Positions 1 through 5,615 are shown, counted from the first letter of the stretch. The stretch is DNA of 5,714 nucleotides from an uncultured Clostridium sp. (GCA_946498265.1 CAMMNR010000120.1:1-5714), one strand, 5' to 3'. A program made the numbers and translations. The notes: a model not told the origin generated them from the sequence alone.

Positions 1-32
1 TTTTTAACTCTAATAATATAGAGGTAATAAAA

Positions 33-326
33 ATGGTAAATGTATTTATTATAGATGATAATATTTATGAAGCTAATGAAATAATGACACAGATAAATCG
101 AATTTCGGAAGATATAAGAGTAATTAAGCTATCAACAGACATTAATGATGCTATAAGAACTTTAAATAATGATGAAAAAATTGACATAATATTATTAAAT
201 TTAAAAATGCCATTGCGCAATATTGCCTTAAACTTAGATAAAATTATGCCAAAAAAAAGACGAAAATACAAAAAAAGTCTTATAATAAAATTAAAATATA
301 ATGATTATGCTGAAAAAAATATATAA
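33..326 (+). CDS. Receiver-domain fragment of the Spo0A-like gene (pseudo-receiver)
   Basis: This 97-residue open part holds most of a CheY-like receiver. The first strand and acidic pocket are present (VFIIDDN, D8 and D9). The position of the phospho-acceptor Asp is Asn56 in IILLNLKMP, where Spo0A has VLDxxMP. The conserved Thr/Ser at the end of strand 4 appears to be Leu (IIKLKYN against IMLTAFG). In the continuation after the frameshift, the LKP switch lysine aligns with Ser (TILSQQ). The domain therefore probably cannot be phosphorylated in the normal way, whether or not it is expressed. It starts at ATG 33, seven bases after a GAGGT ribosome site, and ends early at TAA because the downstream sequence is one frame off. 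Alone it would lack the last strand and helix and would probably not fold well. Confidence 0.5.
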   Translation: MVNVFIIDDNIYEANEIMTQINRISEDIRVIKLSTDINDAIRTLNNDEKIDIILLNLKMPLRNIALNLDKIMPKKRRKYKKSLIIKLKYNDYAEKNI

Positions 327-334
327 TAAATGAA

Positions 335-610
335 ATGGTTTATACTATATTATCACAGCAGACAGAAATATATGAATTATGTAACGCTATAGATAAAATA
401 ATTTTGGAAAAAAATTATTTTGAAAAGAAAAATAAATTAAAATTAAATATTCAAAGTGAATTGCATTATTTAAGATATAATTTTTCGCATAAAGGAACAC
501 AATATTTAGAAGACATTATATATATTGTTTATACAGAATATTCTAACGTAATAGTAAATATGAATAAAGATATATATCCCATAATTGCAAAAAAATATAA
601 TAAAAAGTAG
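335..610 (+). CDS. Spo0A C-terminal-domain fragment
   Basis: This 91-residue open part covers the end of the receiver, a Lys-rich linker and the first two-thirds of a Spo0A-type DNA-binding domain. The key match is the KGTQYLED...IYPIIAKKYN block. Its reading frame is open upstream to about 314, so ATG 335 is only the first Met in the frame and not a convincing start: the preceding bases (AATATATAATAAATGAA) hold no Shine-Dalgarno. The frame stops at TAG 608 just before the recognition helix. That helix continues in frame 0 from about 606 (SSVIRATEAMYYN) to 761. This piece is best read as the middle part of the broken gene and not as an independent protein. Confidence 0.4.
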   Translation: MVYTILSQQTEIYELCNAIDKIILEKNYFEKKNKLKLNIQSELHYLRYNFSHKGTQYLEDIIYIVYTEYSNVIVNMNKDIYPIIAKKYNKK

Positions 611-777
611 TGTAATTCGAGCAACAGAAGCTATGTATTATAATTGCGAAGAAAATACAATAAAAGAATATTTTAACAATTATGAGATACAAAAACCGAA
701 TATAAAAACTGTAATAAATACGGTTATATTAAAGATAGAAAATAAGAACTTATATGATTAAGAGATAATCATATACA

Positions 778-811
778 AATCAAAAAAACACCGTTTGGTG
801 TTTTTTTGATT
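778..811. terminator. Bidirectional Rho-independent terminator
   Basis: A perfect 15-bp stem (778-792 pairing with 797-811) closes a GTTT loop. The base near the loop is CACC/GGTG, flanked by seven As on the left arm and seven Ts on the right, so a transcript from either strand would end in a hairpin with a U-run. It starts 16 bases after the stop of the Spo0A-like gene and 7 bases past the stop of the minus-strand peptidase gene, exactly where a shared terminator for convergent genes belongs. Confidence 0.9.
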
Positions 812-818
812 GAATTTA

Positions 819-2063
819 TTATAAATAATATAAATACTCATCTACAGCAGAACTTTCTCCATCTAATGTATAATGAGTTAATACAACTATATATGTTGAA
901 TTATTTTTTAAATCTTGATGAATACTTGTATTTTGGTCTAATATTTTACATTTATCTTGATATTCAGGTTTTAAGTTATTTTTTAAATTATCTAATCCTT
1001 CAGACTTTGCTAAGTTTTCAATTTCATTTGTTACATTGCTATTAGAATTTAAAACATTAACTTGATTAATATCATAAGTATTATCTACAATACTTGTTAC
1101 TATATTGTCAGAAACATTTACAGTATATCCATAATTTGTTATGCTATTGTTACTTCCTAATAGATAAATGTCTATTGTAAAATCATTATCATAAGAAGTT
1201 TCTATAACATCTATTTTATAATCATTTTTATTGAAAGAAGGATTGTTTTCTTTTATAACATTTATAATATTGTCTATATCATTGTTACTATTAAACAATA
1301 TCTTCTTATTATTTAAATTTATTGTGTTTAATTTCTCTAAAGGTTTTAAATTATTTCCAAATTTAGAATTTGAATTAGATGAAAATTCATCAACACTAAA
1401 GGCTCTAGTAAGTCTTAATCTTAAATTTTCAGAACCTCTTCTAACAATTCTTTTTACATTTGGGTCGTTATAGGTAAAACTATGTGCATAGTCTACTGCT
1501 TCACCAACTGTAGCACCGCTATTTATTTTAGAATTAAAGCGATTTAACCACTGAGAATGAGAAATATTTCCTATAGTTCGTTGCCAACCGATAGAAACTT
1601 CTACTTTTCTATCATGAGTATCATTTGTAATATTATATGTGCCAGCAGCTGTTTCACAACCTCCAAAAACAACTAATCGTACATAATCCCAATTAACATT
1701 TTTAGTATATACACTGCTAGAATTTCCATTTGAAACTACAAGAGAAGAATCTGGAAAATATACTCCGTTTGAATTTCCATGAGAAGAGAAAAATAATATA
1801 TCACTGTGCAATCTCCTCCAACCATCACTGAAATTACCATTAAGAGTAGAATAACTAGGGTCAGTACTATAAAATGAACTATATCCCATTGTAGCATAAT
1901 AATTAGCAGCTGATATAGCATCATTCCATGTCGAAAAATTACCATAATCTCCGCCACATGAAAATGCATGATTAGCTAAAGCTACATTCGGAATAAAAAA
2001 AGCAAATAATATAAGAAAAATAAACAAAGTAGTAATTAATTTGTTATACCTGAGTTTTAACAT
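819..2063 (-). CDS. Exported clan CD (caspase/CHAT-like) cysteine peptidase, putative
   Basis: The protein has 414 residues from ATG 2063. Residues 1-30 are a Sec signal peptide: a basic KLRYNK start, a hydrophobic core LITTLFIFLILFAFF, then PNVALA with likely cleavage after Ala30. Residues 31-220 look like a caspase-haemoglobinase fold. A hydrophobic strand ends in SSHGN (His95) and a second ends in VVFGGCETA (Cys136), matching the His-Gly / (A/G)Cys dyad of clan CD families such as C25, C11 and CHAT. The segment GATVGEAVDYAHSF (about 183-196) resembles the helix after the catalytic strand. An Asn/Ser-rich linker (about 225-240) follows, then a C-terminal region of about 170 residues with beta-rich blocks (YGYTVNVSDNIVTSIVD; NSTYIVVLTHYTLDGE) that I do not recognise firmly; it is faintly PepSY-like. 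There is no LPXTG or membrane anchor, so it is probably secreted. The substrate is unknown. The gene is monocistronic, between its own promoter and a shared terminator. The fold call is by motif only. Confidence 0.72.
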   Translation of the reverse strand: MLKLRYNKLITTLFIFLILFAFFIPNVALANHAFSCGGDYGNFSTWNDAISAANYYATMGYSSFYSTDPSYSTLNGNFSDGWRRLHSDILFFSSHGNSNGVYFPDSSLVVSNGNSSSVYTKNVNWDYVRLVVFGGCETAAGTYNITNDTHDRKVEVSIGWQRTIGNISHSQWLNRFNSKINSGATVGEAVDYAHSFTYNDPNVKRIVRRGSENLRLRLTRAFSVDEFSSNSNSKFGNNLKPLEKLNTINLNNKKILFNSNNDIDNIINVIKENNPSFNKNDYKIDVIETSYDNDFTIDIYLLGSNNSITNYGYTVNVSDNIVTSIVDNTYDINQVNVLNSNSNVTNEIENLAKSEGLDNLKNNLKPEYQDKCKILDQNTSIHQDLKNNSTYIVVLTHYTLDGESSAVDEYLYYL

Positions 2064-2069
2064 ATGCAT

Positions 2070-2078
2070 CCTACCTTT
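2070..2078 (-). promoter_or_regulatory. Ribosome binding site that fixes the peptidase start
   Basis: On the minus strand AAAGGTAGG is followed by ATGCATATG. The longer reading would start at TTG 2081 and run straight through this Shine-Dalgarno. The ATG at 2069 abuts it with no spacing. ATG 2063 sits six bases downstream and opens a well-formed signal peptide, so it is the preferred start. Confidence 0.75.
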
Positions 2079-2096
2079 CAAATTTATTATAAAAAA

Positions 2097-2124
2097 ATTA
2101 TATCAAAGATATTAAACTTGTAAA
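2097..2124 (-). promoter_or_regulatory. Sigma-A-type promoter of the exported peptidase gene
   Basis: On the minus strand there is a -35 box TTTACA (2119-2124), a 16-base spacer and a perfect -10 box TATAAT (2097-2102). Transcription would start near 2090, giving a leader of about 25 bases that includes the AAAGGTAGG ribosome site. The slightly weak -35 and short spacer fit a promoter helped by an activator bound at the repeat upstream. Confidence 0.65.
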
Positions 2125-2134
2125 GATAAAAAAA

Positions 2135-2152
2135 TGTAACTTTTTGTAACTT
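2135..2152 (-). repeat. Tandem AAGTTACA repeat upstream of the peptidase promoter
   Basis: On the minus strand AAGTTACA occurs twice, at 2152-2145 and 2142-2135, separated by AA, so the period is 10 bases, about one helical turn. The nearer copy ends 10 bases upstream of the -35 box. Two same-face half-sites next to a -35 are typical of OmpR/PhoB-family activators (for example the TTAACA repeats of Bacillus PhoP). No such regulator is encoded intact in this window, so the cognate protein is unknown. Confidence 0.5.
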
Positions 2153-2255
2153 GAACGAAACATAGAACTTTAAATGAAATTGTAATAGAGTAGTATACAT
2201 TAGAAAAACAAAAGGATTATAATCAAAAGCAAATCTATTAAATTAAGAAAAAATG

Positions 2256-2729
2256 CTAATAAATTATATTTAGTAAATCTGCAACTATTGGTTTAAACTC
2301 AGGAGAAATAGAAACGATATCACTAAACGAGCTATTTTCGTATTTTACATATGTGTCATCTAAATTATCAAATGAAATTATTACATTTTCTGGCATCTTT
2401 ACAACATATTTCCCATTAACATGTAATTTTATATGTTCTGGTGTGGTTTCATAATCTTGTATCATATTAGTTAAAGTATTTATTTTATCTTTATTTAGTA
2501 TTTCAATAGATTTTAAAATCTTGTGTTGTGATAAATCATAGTGTTCTATAATTATTTTTCTAGTATTTACAATTTCGTTTGTACTATGATTTACAGACCC
2601 ATTGCTCATATTTCCAAATTTTTTTCCCGAATTATTAATATAATGACTTTTAAACAAAAATAATAACGCAAACGTCAAGATTATAAGTAAAATAAAAATA
2701 ATAACGGCTAATATCATTTTTTTATTCAT
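2256..2729 (-). CDS. Membrane-anchored protein of unknown function, likely ECF-regulated
   Basis: This is a 157-residue protein that I do not recognise. Residues 1-4 are a short basic start and residues 5-26 form one strong hydrophobic helix (MILAVIIFILLIILTFALLFLF) followed by KSHY. There is no lipobox and no AXA cleavage site, so it is probably an N-in, C-out single-pass anchor. Residues 27-57 are a polar Asn/Ser/Gly linker. The extracytoplasmic part (about 58-157) alternates strands and helices, with KIIIEHYDL, a helix ending in MIQDYE, KLHVNGKYVVKMPENVIISFD, and a C-terminal SPEFKPIVADLLN helix. There are no cysteines. ATG 2729 is preceded eight bases away by a perfect AGGAGG (2738-2743). 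The gene is divergent from the sigma factor gene, and an ECF-like promoter matching the one before the sigma gene points at it. A target or modulator of that system is the inferred role. No clear terminator follows it. Confidence 0.75.
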   Translation of the reverse strand: MNKKMILAVIIFILLIILTFALLFLFKSHYINNSGKKFGNMSNGSVNHSTNEIVNTRKIIIEHYDLSQHKILKSIEILNKDKINTLTNMIQDYETTPEHIKLHVNGKYVVKMPENVIISFDNLDDTYVKYENSSFSDIVSISPEFKPIVADLLNIIY

Positions 2730-2774
2730 TAATAAAACCTCCTATAATATCAATTAATAATTAAACAAATTTAA

Positions 2775-2794
2775 TTTATGATAACTATCATAAA
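2775..2794. promoter_or_regulatory. 20-bp palindrome, possible operator or leader hairpin
   Basis: TTTATGATA and TATCATAAA are perfect 9-base arms separated by AC. The site lies between the putative minus-strand ECF promoter and the membrane-protein gene, so it falls in that gene's leader. On the plus strand it occupies the -35 position of an extended -10 sequence, TGTTATAAT (2802-2810), so a repressor bound here could block such a promoter. It loosely resembles Fur-family boxes (TGATAA...TTATCA) but does not fit the Fur 7-1-7 spacing, so no regulator is assigned. Confidence 0.4.
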
Positions 2795-2821
2795 ATTTAA
2801 ATGTTATAATTGTATTACATA

Positions 2822-2852
2822 TTAGAGAATATATAAATTATAAAAAGTTTCA
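2822..2852 (-). promoter_or_regulatory. Putative ECF sigma promoter for the membrane-protein gene
   Basis: On the minus strand TGAAAC (2847-2852) is followed by TTTTTA, and TCTAA (2822-2826) comes exactly 20 bases after TGAAAC. TGAAAC is the classic -35 element of many ECF sigma factors. The -10 is less standard, lacking CG before TCTA. Transcription would start near 2815, giving a leader of about 85 bases that contains the 20-bp palindrome. The main support is that the same elements at the same spacing precede the sigma gene on the other strand. Confidence 0.5.
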
Positions 2853-2880
2853 AAAAATAAAATAAAAATGAAACTTTTTA
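2841..2880. repeat. 12-bp perfect inverted repeat joining the two divergent ECF-like -35 elements
   Basis: TAAAAAGTTTCA at 2841-2852 is the exact reverse complement of TGAAACTTTTTA at 2869-2880, with a 16-base A-rich spacer. Each arm reads TGAAACTTTTTA outward. The T-run is short and followed by AAGGC, the stem is weak and the loop long, so a terminator is unlikely. The symmetry is better explained as two back-to-back promoter -35 regions. Confidence 0.8.
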
Positions 2881-2899
2881 AGGCATAAAAGCTATCTAA
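2869..2899 (+). promoter_or_regulatory. Putative autoregulatory ECF promoter of the sigma operon
   Basis: TGAAAC (2869-2874) followed by TTTTTA, then TCTAA (2895-2899) after exactly 20 bases. Transcription would start about 6-10 bases later, giving a leader of about 30 bases ending in the GTGGAGG ribosome site (2927-2933). ECF sigma factors commonly transcribe their own operon from such a site. A sigma-A-like TATAAT at 2905-2910 has no good -35 and is the weaker alternative. Confidence 0.55.
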
Positions 2900-2937
2900 A
2901 TATATATAATAAGTGTGAAAATAAAAGTGGAGGAAAC

Positions 2938-3465
2938 ATGGAGGAATTAGTAGAAAAAGCAAAAAATGGAGATAAAAATTCTTTTACAAAACTTATGTTA
3001 ATGGTGGAAAGAGAATTATATTATATTGCAAAATCTAGATTAAAAGACGATGATGACGTATATGATGCAATACAAGAAACTACTATTATAGCTTATAAAA
3101 ACATAGGAAAATTAAAGGAAAATCAGTACTTTAAAACTTGGTTAATAAGAATTTTAATAAATGAAACAAATTTAATTTATAAAAGAAATAAAAAAAGAAA
3201 CTTAATACCGTTTGAAGAAATAGCAAATGCTCAAAGCATAAATGATAGTAGTATTGAAAAATCCAATATAAAATTAGATTTTAAATTTATAAGCAATAAA
3301 TTAAAAGAAGAGGATAGAACTATAGTAATTTTATATTATATGAACAGATTTACAGACAAAGAAATAGGAGAAGTACTAAATTTAAAAATAAATACTGTAA
3401 AAACTAAAAGAACAAGAGCAATTCAAAAAATCAAAAATATTATAGAAAAAGGGGAGAATTATTAA
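2938..3465 (+). CDS. ECF-family RNA polymerase sigma factor
   Basis: The protein has 175 residues, the normal length for an ECF (sigma-70 group 4) factor, which directs RNA polymerase to a small stress regulon when released by its anti-sigma partner. Region 2 spans about residues 9-85: the DVYDAIQETTIIAYKNIGKL core-binding segment (about 40-59) is followed by YFKTWLIRILINETNLIYKRNKKR (64-87), the -10 recognition helix with the familiar F-x-x-W-L-x-R-I pattern. A linker of about 30 residues precedes region 4 (about 118-170), where EEDRTIVILYYMNRFTDKEIGEVLNLKINTVKTKRTRA is a clear helix-turn-helix for the -35 element. No region 1.1 or 3 is present. ATG 2938 follows GTGGAGG by four bases. The stop overlaps the next start by one base (TAATG), which marks translational coupling with the anti-sigma gene. 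The subgroup is uncertain; the layout recalls sigma-V/RsiV. Confidence 0.92.
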   Translation: MEELVEKAKNGDKNSFTKLMLMVERELYYIAKSRLKDDDDVYDAIQETTIIAYKNIGKLKENQYFKTWLIRILINETNLIYKRNKKRNLIPFEEIANAQSINDSSIEKSNIKLDFKFISNKLKEEDRTIVILYYMNRFTDKEIGEVLNLKINTVKTKRTRAIQKIKNIIEKGENY

Positions 3466-4001
3466 TGAATGATATAGAAAAAAAGTTATTTCATGACTTG
3501 GGAGAAGAAAAGGAAGTACCGACTAAAGTTAGAACAGTTATTAAAGAAAGTATAGAAAGTGTAAAAGTTAAAAAAAAGAAATATTCGTTTTTTAAAATTG
3601 CATTAACAACATGTGCATGTTTAATTTTGGTTATAGGAATAGTTTATGCAGGGACTAAAACTTATAGCGTTATAAAAAAAGCACCTGAAAAAGTAGCTGA
3701 GATTGAAAAAAATGAAGAAAAAACTCATAGCATATACAATAATATAGAAGAGCAAAAAAAAGATACAGAAAATATTATACAAAGTAATATTATAACTGAA
3801 GAAGACGCAATAAAAAAAGCAAAAAATATATTAGAAGAATATGGATTTAAAAATGAAGAAATTAAAACTATAGAATTCGAAAACAACATAGAAAGTGACA
3901 TGGCTCTATGGAAAGTTAAAACAGAAAGCAATATTTATATAGAATTTGATGCAAGAGGTGGAGATTATTTTAATATAGACATAAGCAATAATACCTATTG
4001 A
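3465..4001 (+). CDS. Probable anti-sigma factor, single-pass with PepSY-like sensor domain
   Basis: This is a 178-residue protein with the layout of a membrane anti-sigma factor. A cytoplasmic part (residues 1-42, with a basic KVKKKKY stretch just before the membrane) would hold the sigma factor. One transmembrane helix (about 43-62, FFKIALTTCACLILVIGIVYA) follows. A Lys/Glu-rich region (70-105) with coiled-coil character leads to an extracytoplasmic domain at 109-178. The domain reads ITEEDAIKKAKNILEEYGF, then ALWKVKTESNIYIEFDARGGD, matching the PepSY pattern of a helix beginning ITEEEA followed by W-x-V and a strand ending in D-A-x-x-G. No zinc-binding HxxxCxxC motif is seen, so it is not a ZAS-type anti-sigma. 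The cytoplasmic part is short for a sigma-binding domain. Start ATG 3465 overlaps the sigma stop, with GGGGAG upstream. Role is inferred mainly from position and topology. Activation could be by ligand binding or regulated proteolysis. Confidence 0.75.
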   Translation: MNDIEKKLFHDLGEEKEVPTKVRTVIKESIESVKVKKKKYSFFKIALTTCACLILVIGIVYAGTKTYSVIKKAPEKVAEIEKNEEKTHSIYNNIEEQKKDTENIIQSNIITEEDAIKKAKNILEEYGFKNEEIKTIEFENNIESDMALWKVKTESNIYIEFDARGGDYFNIDISNNTY

Positions 4002-4082
4002 TTGAAATATGTTAATAAATATGATTTAATATATGTTAGGGATGTTAGAAGAAAAATATTATAATAAAACGGAGTAATTAAT

Positions 4083-5522
4083 ATGAATCAAAAAATAAGA
4101 AAAATTTTAATCTATTTATTATTTATACTATTAGGATTAGCCTTTTACAGTCATTTTTTTAAATTTCCAATTATAAGTCTAGTAACTTTAGGAGGAATTA
4201 TTTTTATTGCATATAAAATAAAAATTCCTAAATTTGCACTAGTTCTATTTATAGTAGCATTTATATTAAGGCTAATTGTGGTATTTATATTTAAAACACC
4301 CATACAAAGTGACTATGCAGTAATGTATAATATGGCAAATGACATGCTTGATGGAAACTGGAATGTAATTACAGAATCTGAATATATGAATAGATATGGA
4401 TATCAAATGGGTTATACCATGTTTATGTATATTTTAATGTTAATTGTAAAAGGACCATTACTTATAAAAATAGTTAACTGTTTATTTTCAGCAGGAATTG
4501 TACTATTTGTATACCTACTTGCAAAAGAATTTACAAGTGAAAAAGCTGCAAGAATTGTAAGTTGCTGTTATATGTTTTTTCCATTTCCACTACTATTTAA
4601 TAGTGTTTTAAGTAATCAACATATATCATCTTTTATGTTCTTGTTGGCCATTTGGTTATTAATTTCGAAAAAAGCTAAAAAAATAAACGAAAAATTAAAG
4701 TTTACACTTATAGGAGTTTGCTTAGCCATTGGAAATATAATAAGACCAGAGGCTATAGTTACAATTACCTCTATTATATTATTTACATTATTAATATATA
4801 AAAAAGGAATGTTAAAAAGAAGTTTAGTTAATCTAGGTATTATGGCTATTGTATATTTTAGTATTACTACTATAGTTTCTTTAGGATTTCAATATAGTGG
4901 ACTTAGTCCAAATGGACTAAAAAATACAGAGACTTTATACAAATTTGCAGTAGGATTTAACCAAGAAAGAATGGGAGACTATAATAAAAACTTAGGAAAA
5001 GAATTTTTTAATTTAACCGAAAGTGAAAAGAAAAATTTGGTTTATAATTATACAATAGGCTCAATAGATAAATTACCTAGATTATTTATACACAAATTAC
5101 AACATTTTTGGGCAACATCAGATGTAGGATGGTCGTTATCATATTTAAATGATAAATCTATACATATATTAGGAAAACAAATATCTGCCAATGCTTTAAT
5201 AAAACTTGTAGATGAAATTAACCAACTATTTATTTATGTATTTATATTGTTATCTATACTAGCAATATGGATTAATAGAAAAAATATGAGTAATCAACAA
5301 TTTCTATTACTTATAATTTTATTGGTATATACAGGAGTTTATTTGTTAATTGAATGCACACCTAGATATGCATATACAGCACAAATATTTATGTTTATAA
5401 TGTCTGCATATTCAGTTGATTATATTATAAAAAGAAAAATCGAAAATAAACATGTTTTGCAAATAAAAGGAGTAAAGAAGATAAAAATTTCATCAAAAAA
5501 AGTTTTAGAAAAAAGATTATAG
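4083..5522 (+). CDS. Polytopic GT-C (GT39/ArnT-like) membrane glycosyltransferase
   Basis: The protein has 479 residues and about 11-12 hydrophobic helices, for example near 8-26, 30-45, 51-70, 108-122, 127-146, 181-195, 205-239, 247-267, 380-397, 405-422 and 432-449. After the third helix, the first large outer loop has QSDYAVMYNMANDML (Asp77), matching the catalytic-Asp loop of GT39/PMT/ArnT-type enzymes, which use polyprenyl-phosphate sugars outside the membrane. Other family-like signs are NQHISSFMFLLA (178-189), IIRPEA (219-224), a long outer loop at about 268-378, and a late IECTPRYAY motif (423-431). It therefore probably transfers a lipid-linked sugar to an envelope glycan or protein; donor and acceptor are unknown. 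The C-terminal 30 residues are strongly basic and cytoplasmic. ATG 4083 follows a CGGAG ribosome site (4070-4074) by eight bases. It lies 81 bp after the anti-sigma gene with no terminator, so co-transcription with the ECF operon is possible. Confidence 0.82.
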   Translation: MNQKIRKILIYLLFILLGLAFYSHFFKFPIISLVTLGGIIFIAYKIKIPKFALVLFIVAFILRLIVVFIFKTPIQSDYAVMYNMANDMLDGNWNVITESEYMNRYGYQMGYTMFMYILMLIVKGPLLIKIVNCLFSAGIVLFVYLLAKEFTSEKAARIVSCCYMFFPFPLLFNSVLSNQHISSFMFLLAIWLLISKKAKKINEKLKFTLIGVCLAIGNIIRPEAIVTITSIILFTLLIYKKGMLKRSLVNLGIMAIVYFSITTIVSLGFQYSGLSPNGLKNTETLYKFAVGFNQERMGDYNKNLGKEFFNLTESEKKNLVYNYTIGSIDKLPRLFIHKLQHFWATSDVGWSLSYLNDKSIHILGKQISANALIKLVDEINQLFIYVFILLSILAIWINRKNMSNQQFLLLIILLVYTGVYLLIECTPRYAYTAQIFMFIMSAYSVDYIIKRKIENKHVLQIKGVKKIKISSKKVLEKRL

Positions 5523-5615
5523 AGAATAAATTAGAGTTGTAAAAAAGTTCTGGTCAATTGAAAAATAAAATATATTAAGAGAAAGTAACTTCTAATAAAA
5601 AATAAACAAAAGATA

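Larger units (their letters stand above)
33..761 (+). pseudogene. Spo0A-like response regulator, broken by two frameshifts
   Basis: Read across two shifts, this stretch gives about 242 residues, close to the usual 260-270 of Spo0A, the master regulator of sporulation. The N-terminal half is a CheY-like receiver. The C-terminal half matches the Spo0A DNA-binding domain: KGTQYLEDIIYIVY corresponds to the family's KGYxYLREAIxxVY, IYPIIAKKYN to LYPxIAKKFN, SVIRA to RVERA, and KPN near the end to KPTN. Frame 0 runs from ATG 33 to a TAA at 324-326, frame 2 from about 317 to a TAG at 608-610, then frame 0 again to a TAA at 759-761. Both junctions lie in A-runs (313-319 and 602-606), and the two shifts cancel. 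A GAGGT Shine-Dalgarno at 21-25 is intact. The recognition-helix region is about two residues short. Pseudogene is the preferred reading; homopolymer sequencing error or programmed frameshifting would also explain the shifts. Confidence 0.75.

Noticed and set aside
9..13. TCTAA upstream of the Spo0A-like gene as a third ECF -10 element
   Set aside because: The -35 would fall outside the window, and the transcript would start almost at the ribosome site.
806..1045. Plus-strand open frame of about 79 codons
   Set aside because: It lies antisense to the C-terminus of the exported peptidase, begins at an alternative start codon inside the terminator and has a Leu/Tyr-rich composition typical of a shadow frame.
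2064..2081. Upstream TTG 2081 and ATG 2069 as starts of the peptidase
   Set aside because: Both would put the AAAGGTAGG ribosome site inside the coding region or directly against the start. ATG 2063 has correct spacing and opens the signal peptide.
2210..2255. Possible terminator after the membrane-protein gene (GATTATAATC palindrome near 2216-2225)
   Set aside because: The palindrome is only 10 bases, AT-rich, without a loop and without a convincing hairpin-plus-U-run arrangement.
2841..2880. The inverted repeat as a Rho-independent terminator
   Set aside because: The stem is AT-rich, the loop is 16 bases long, no U-run follows the hairpin, and the flanking genes are divergent, so no transcript needs ending here.
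2905..2910. TATAAT as a sigma-A -10 box for the sigma operon
   Set aside because: The -35 position (about 2882-2887, GGCATA) does not match TTGACA. The TGAAAC/TCTAA pair is better placed.
4060..4065. TATAAT as a -10 box for the glycosyltransferase gene
   Set aside because: Transcription would start at about 4072, within the CGGAG ribosome site (4070-4074), and no good -35 lies 16-18 bases upstream.
5523..5600. Terminator after the glycosyltransferase gene
   Set aside because: I searched for inverted repeats here and found only short imperfect ones (around AGAAAGTAACTTCT and TCAATTGA) with no U-run.
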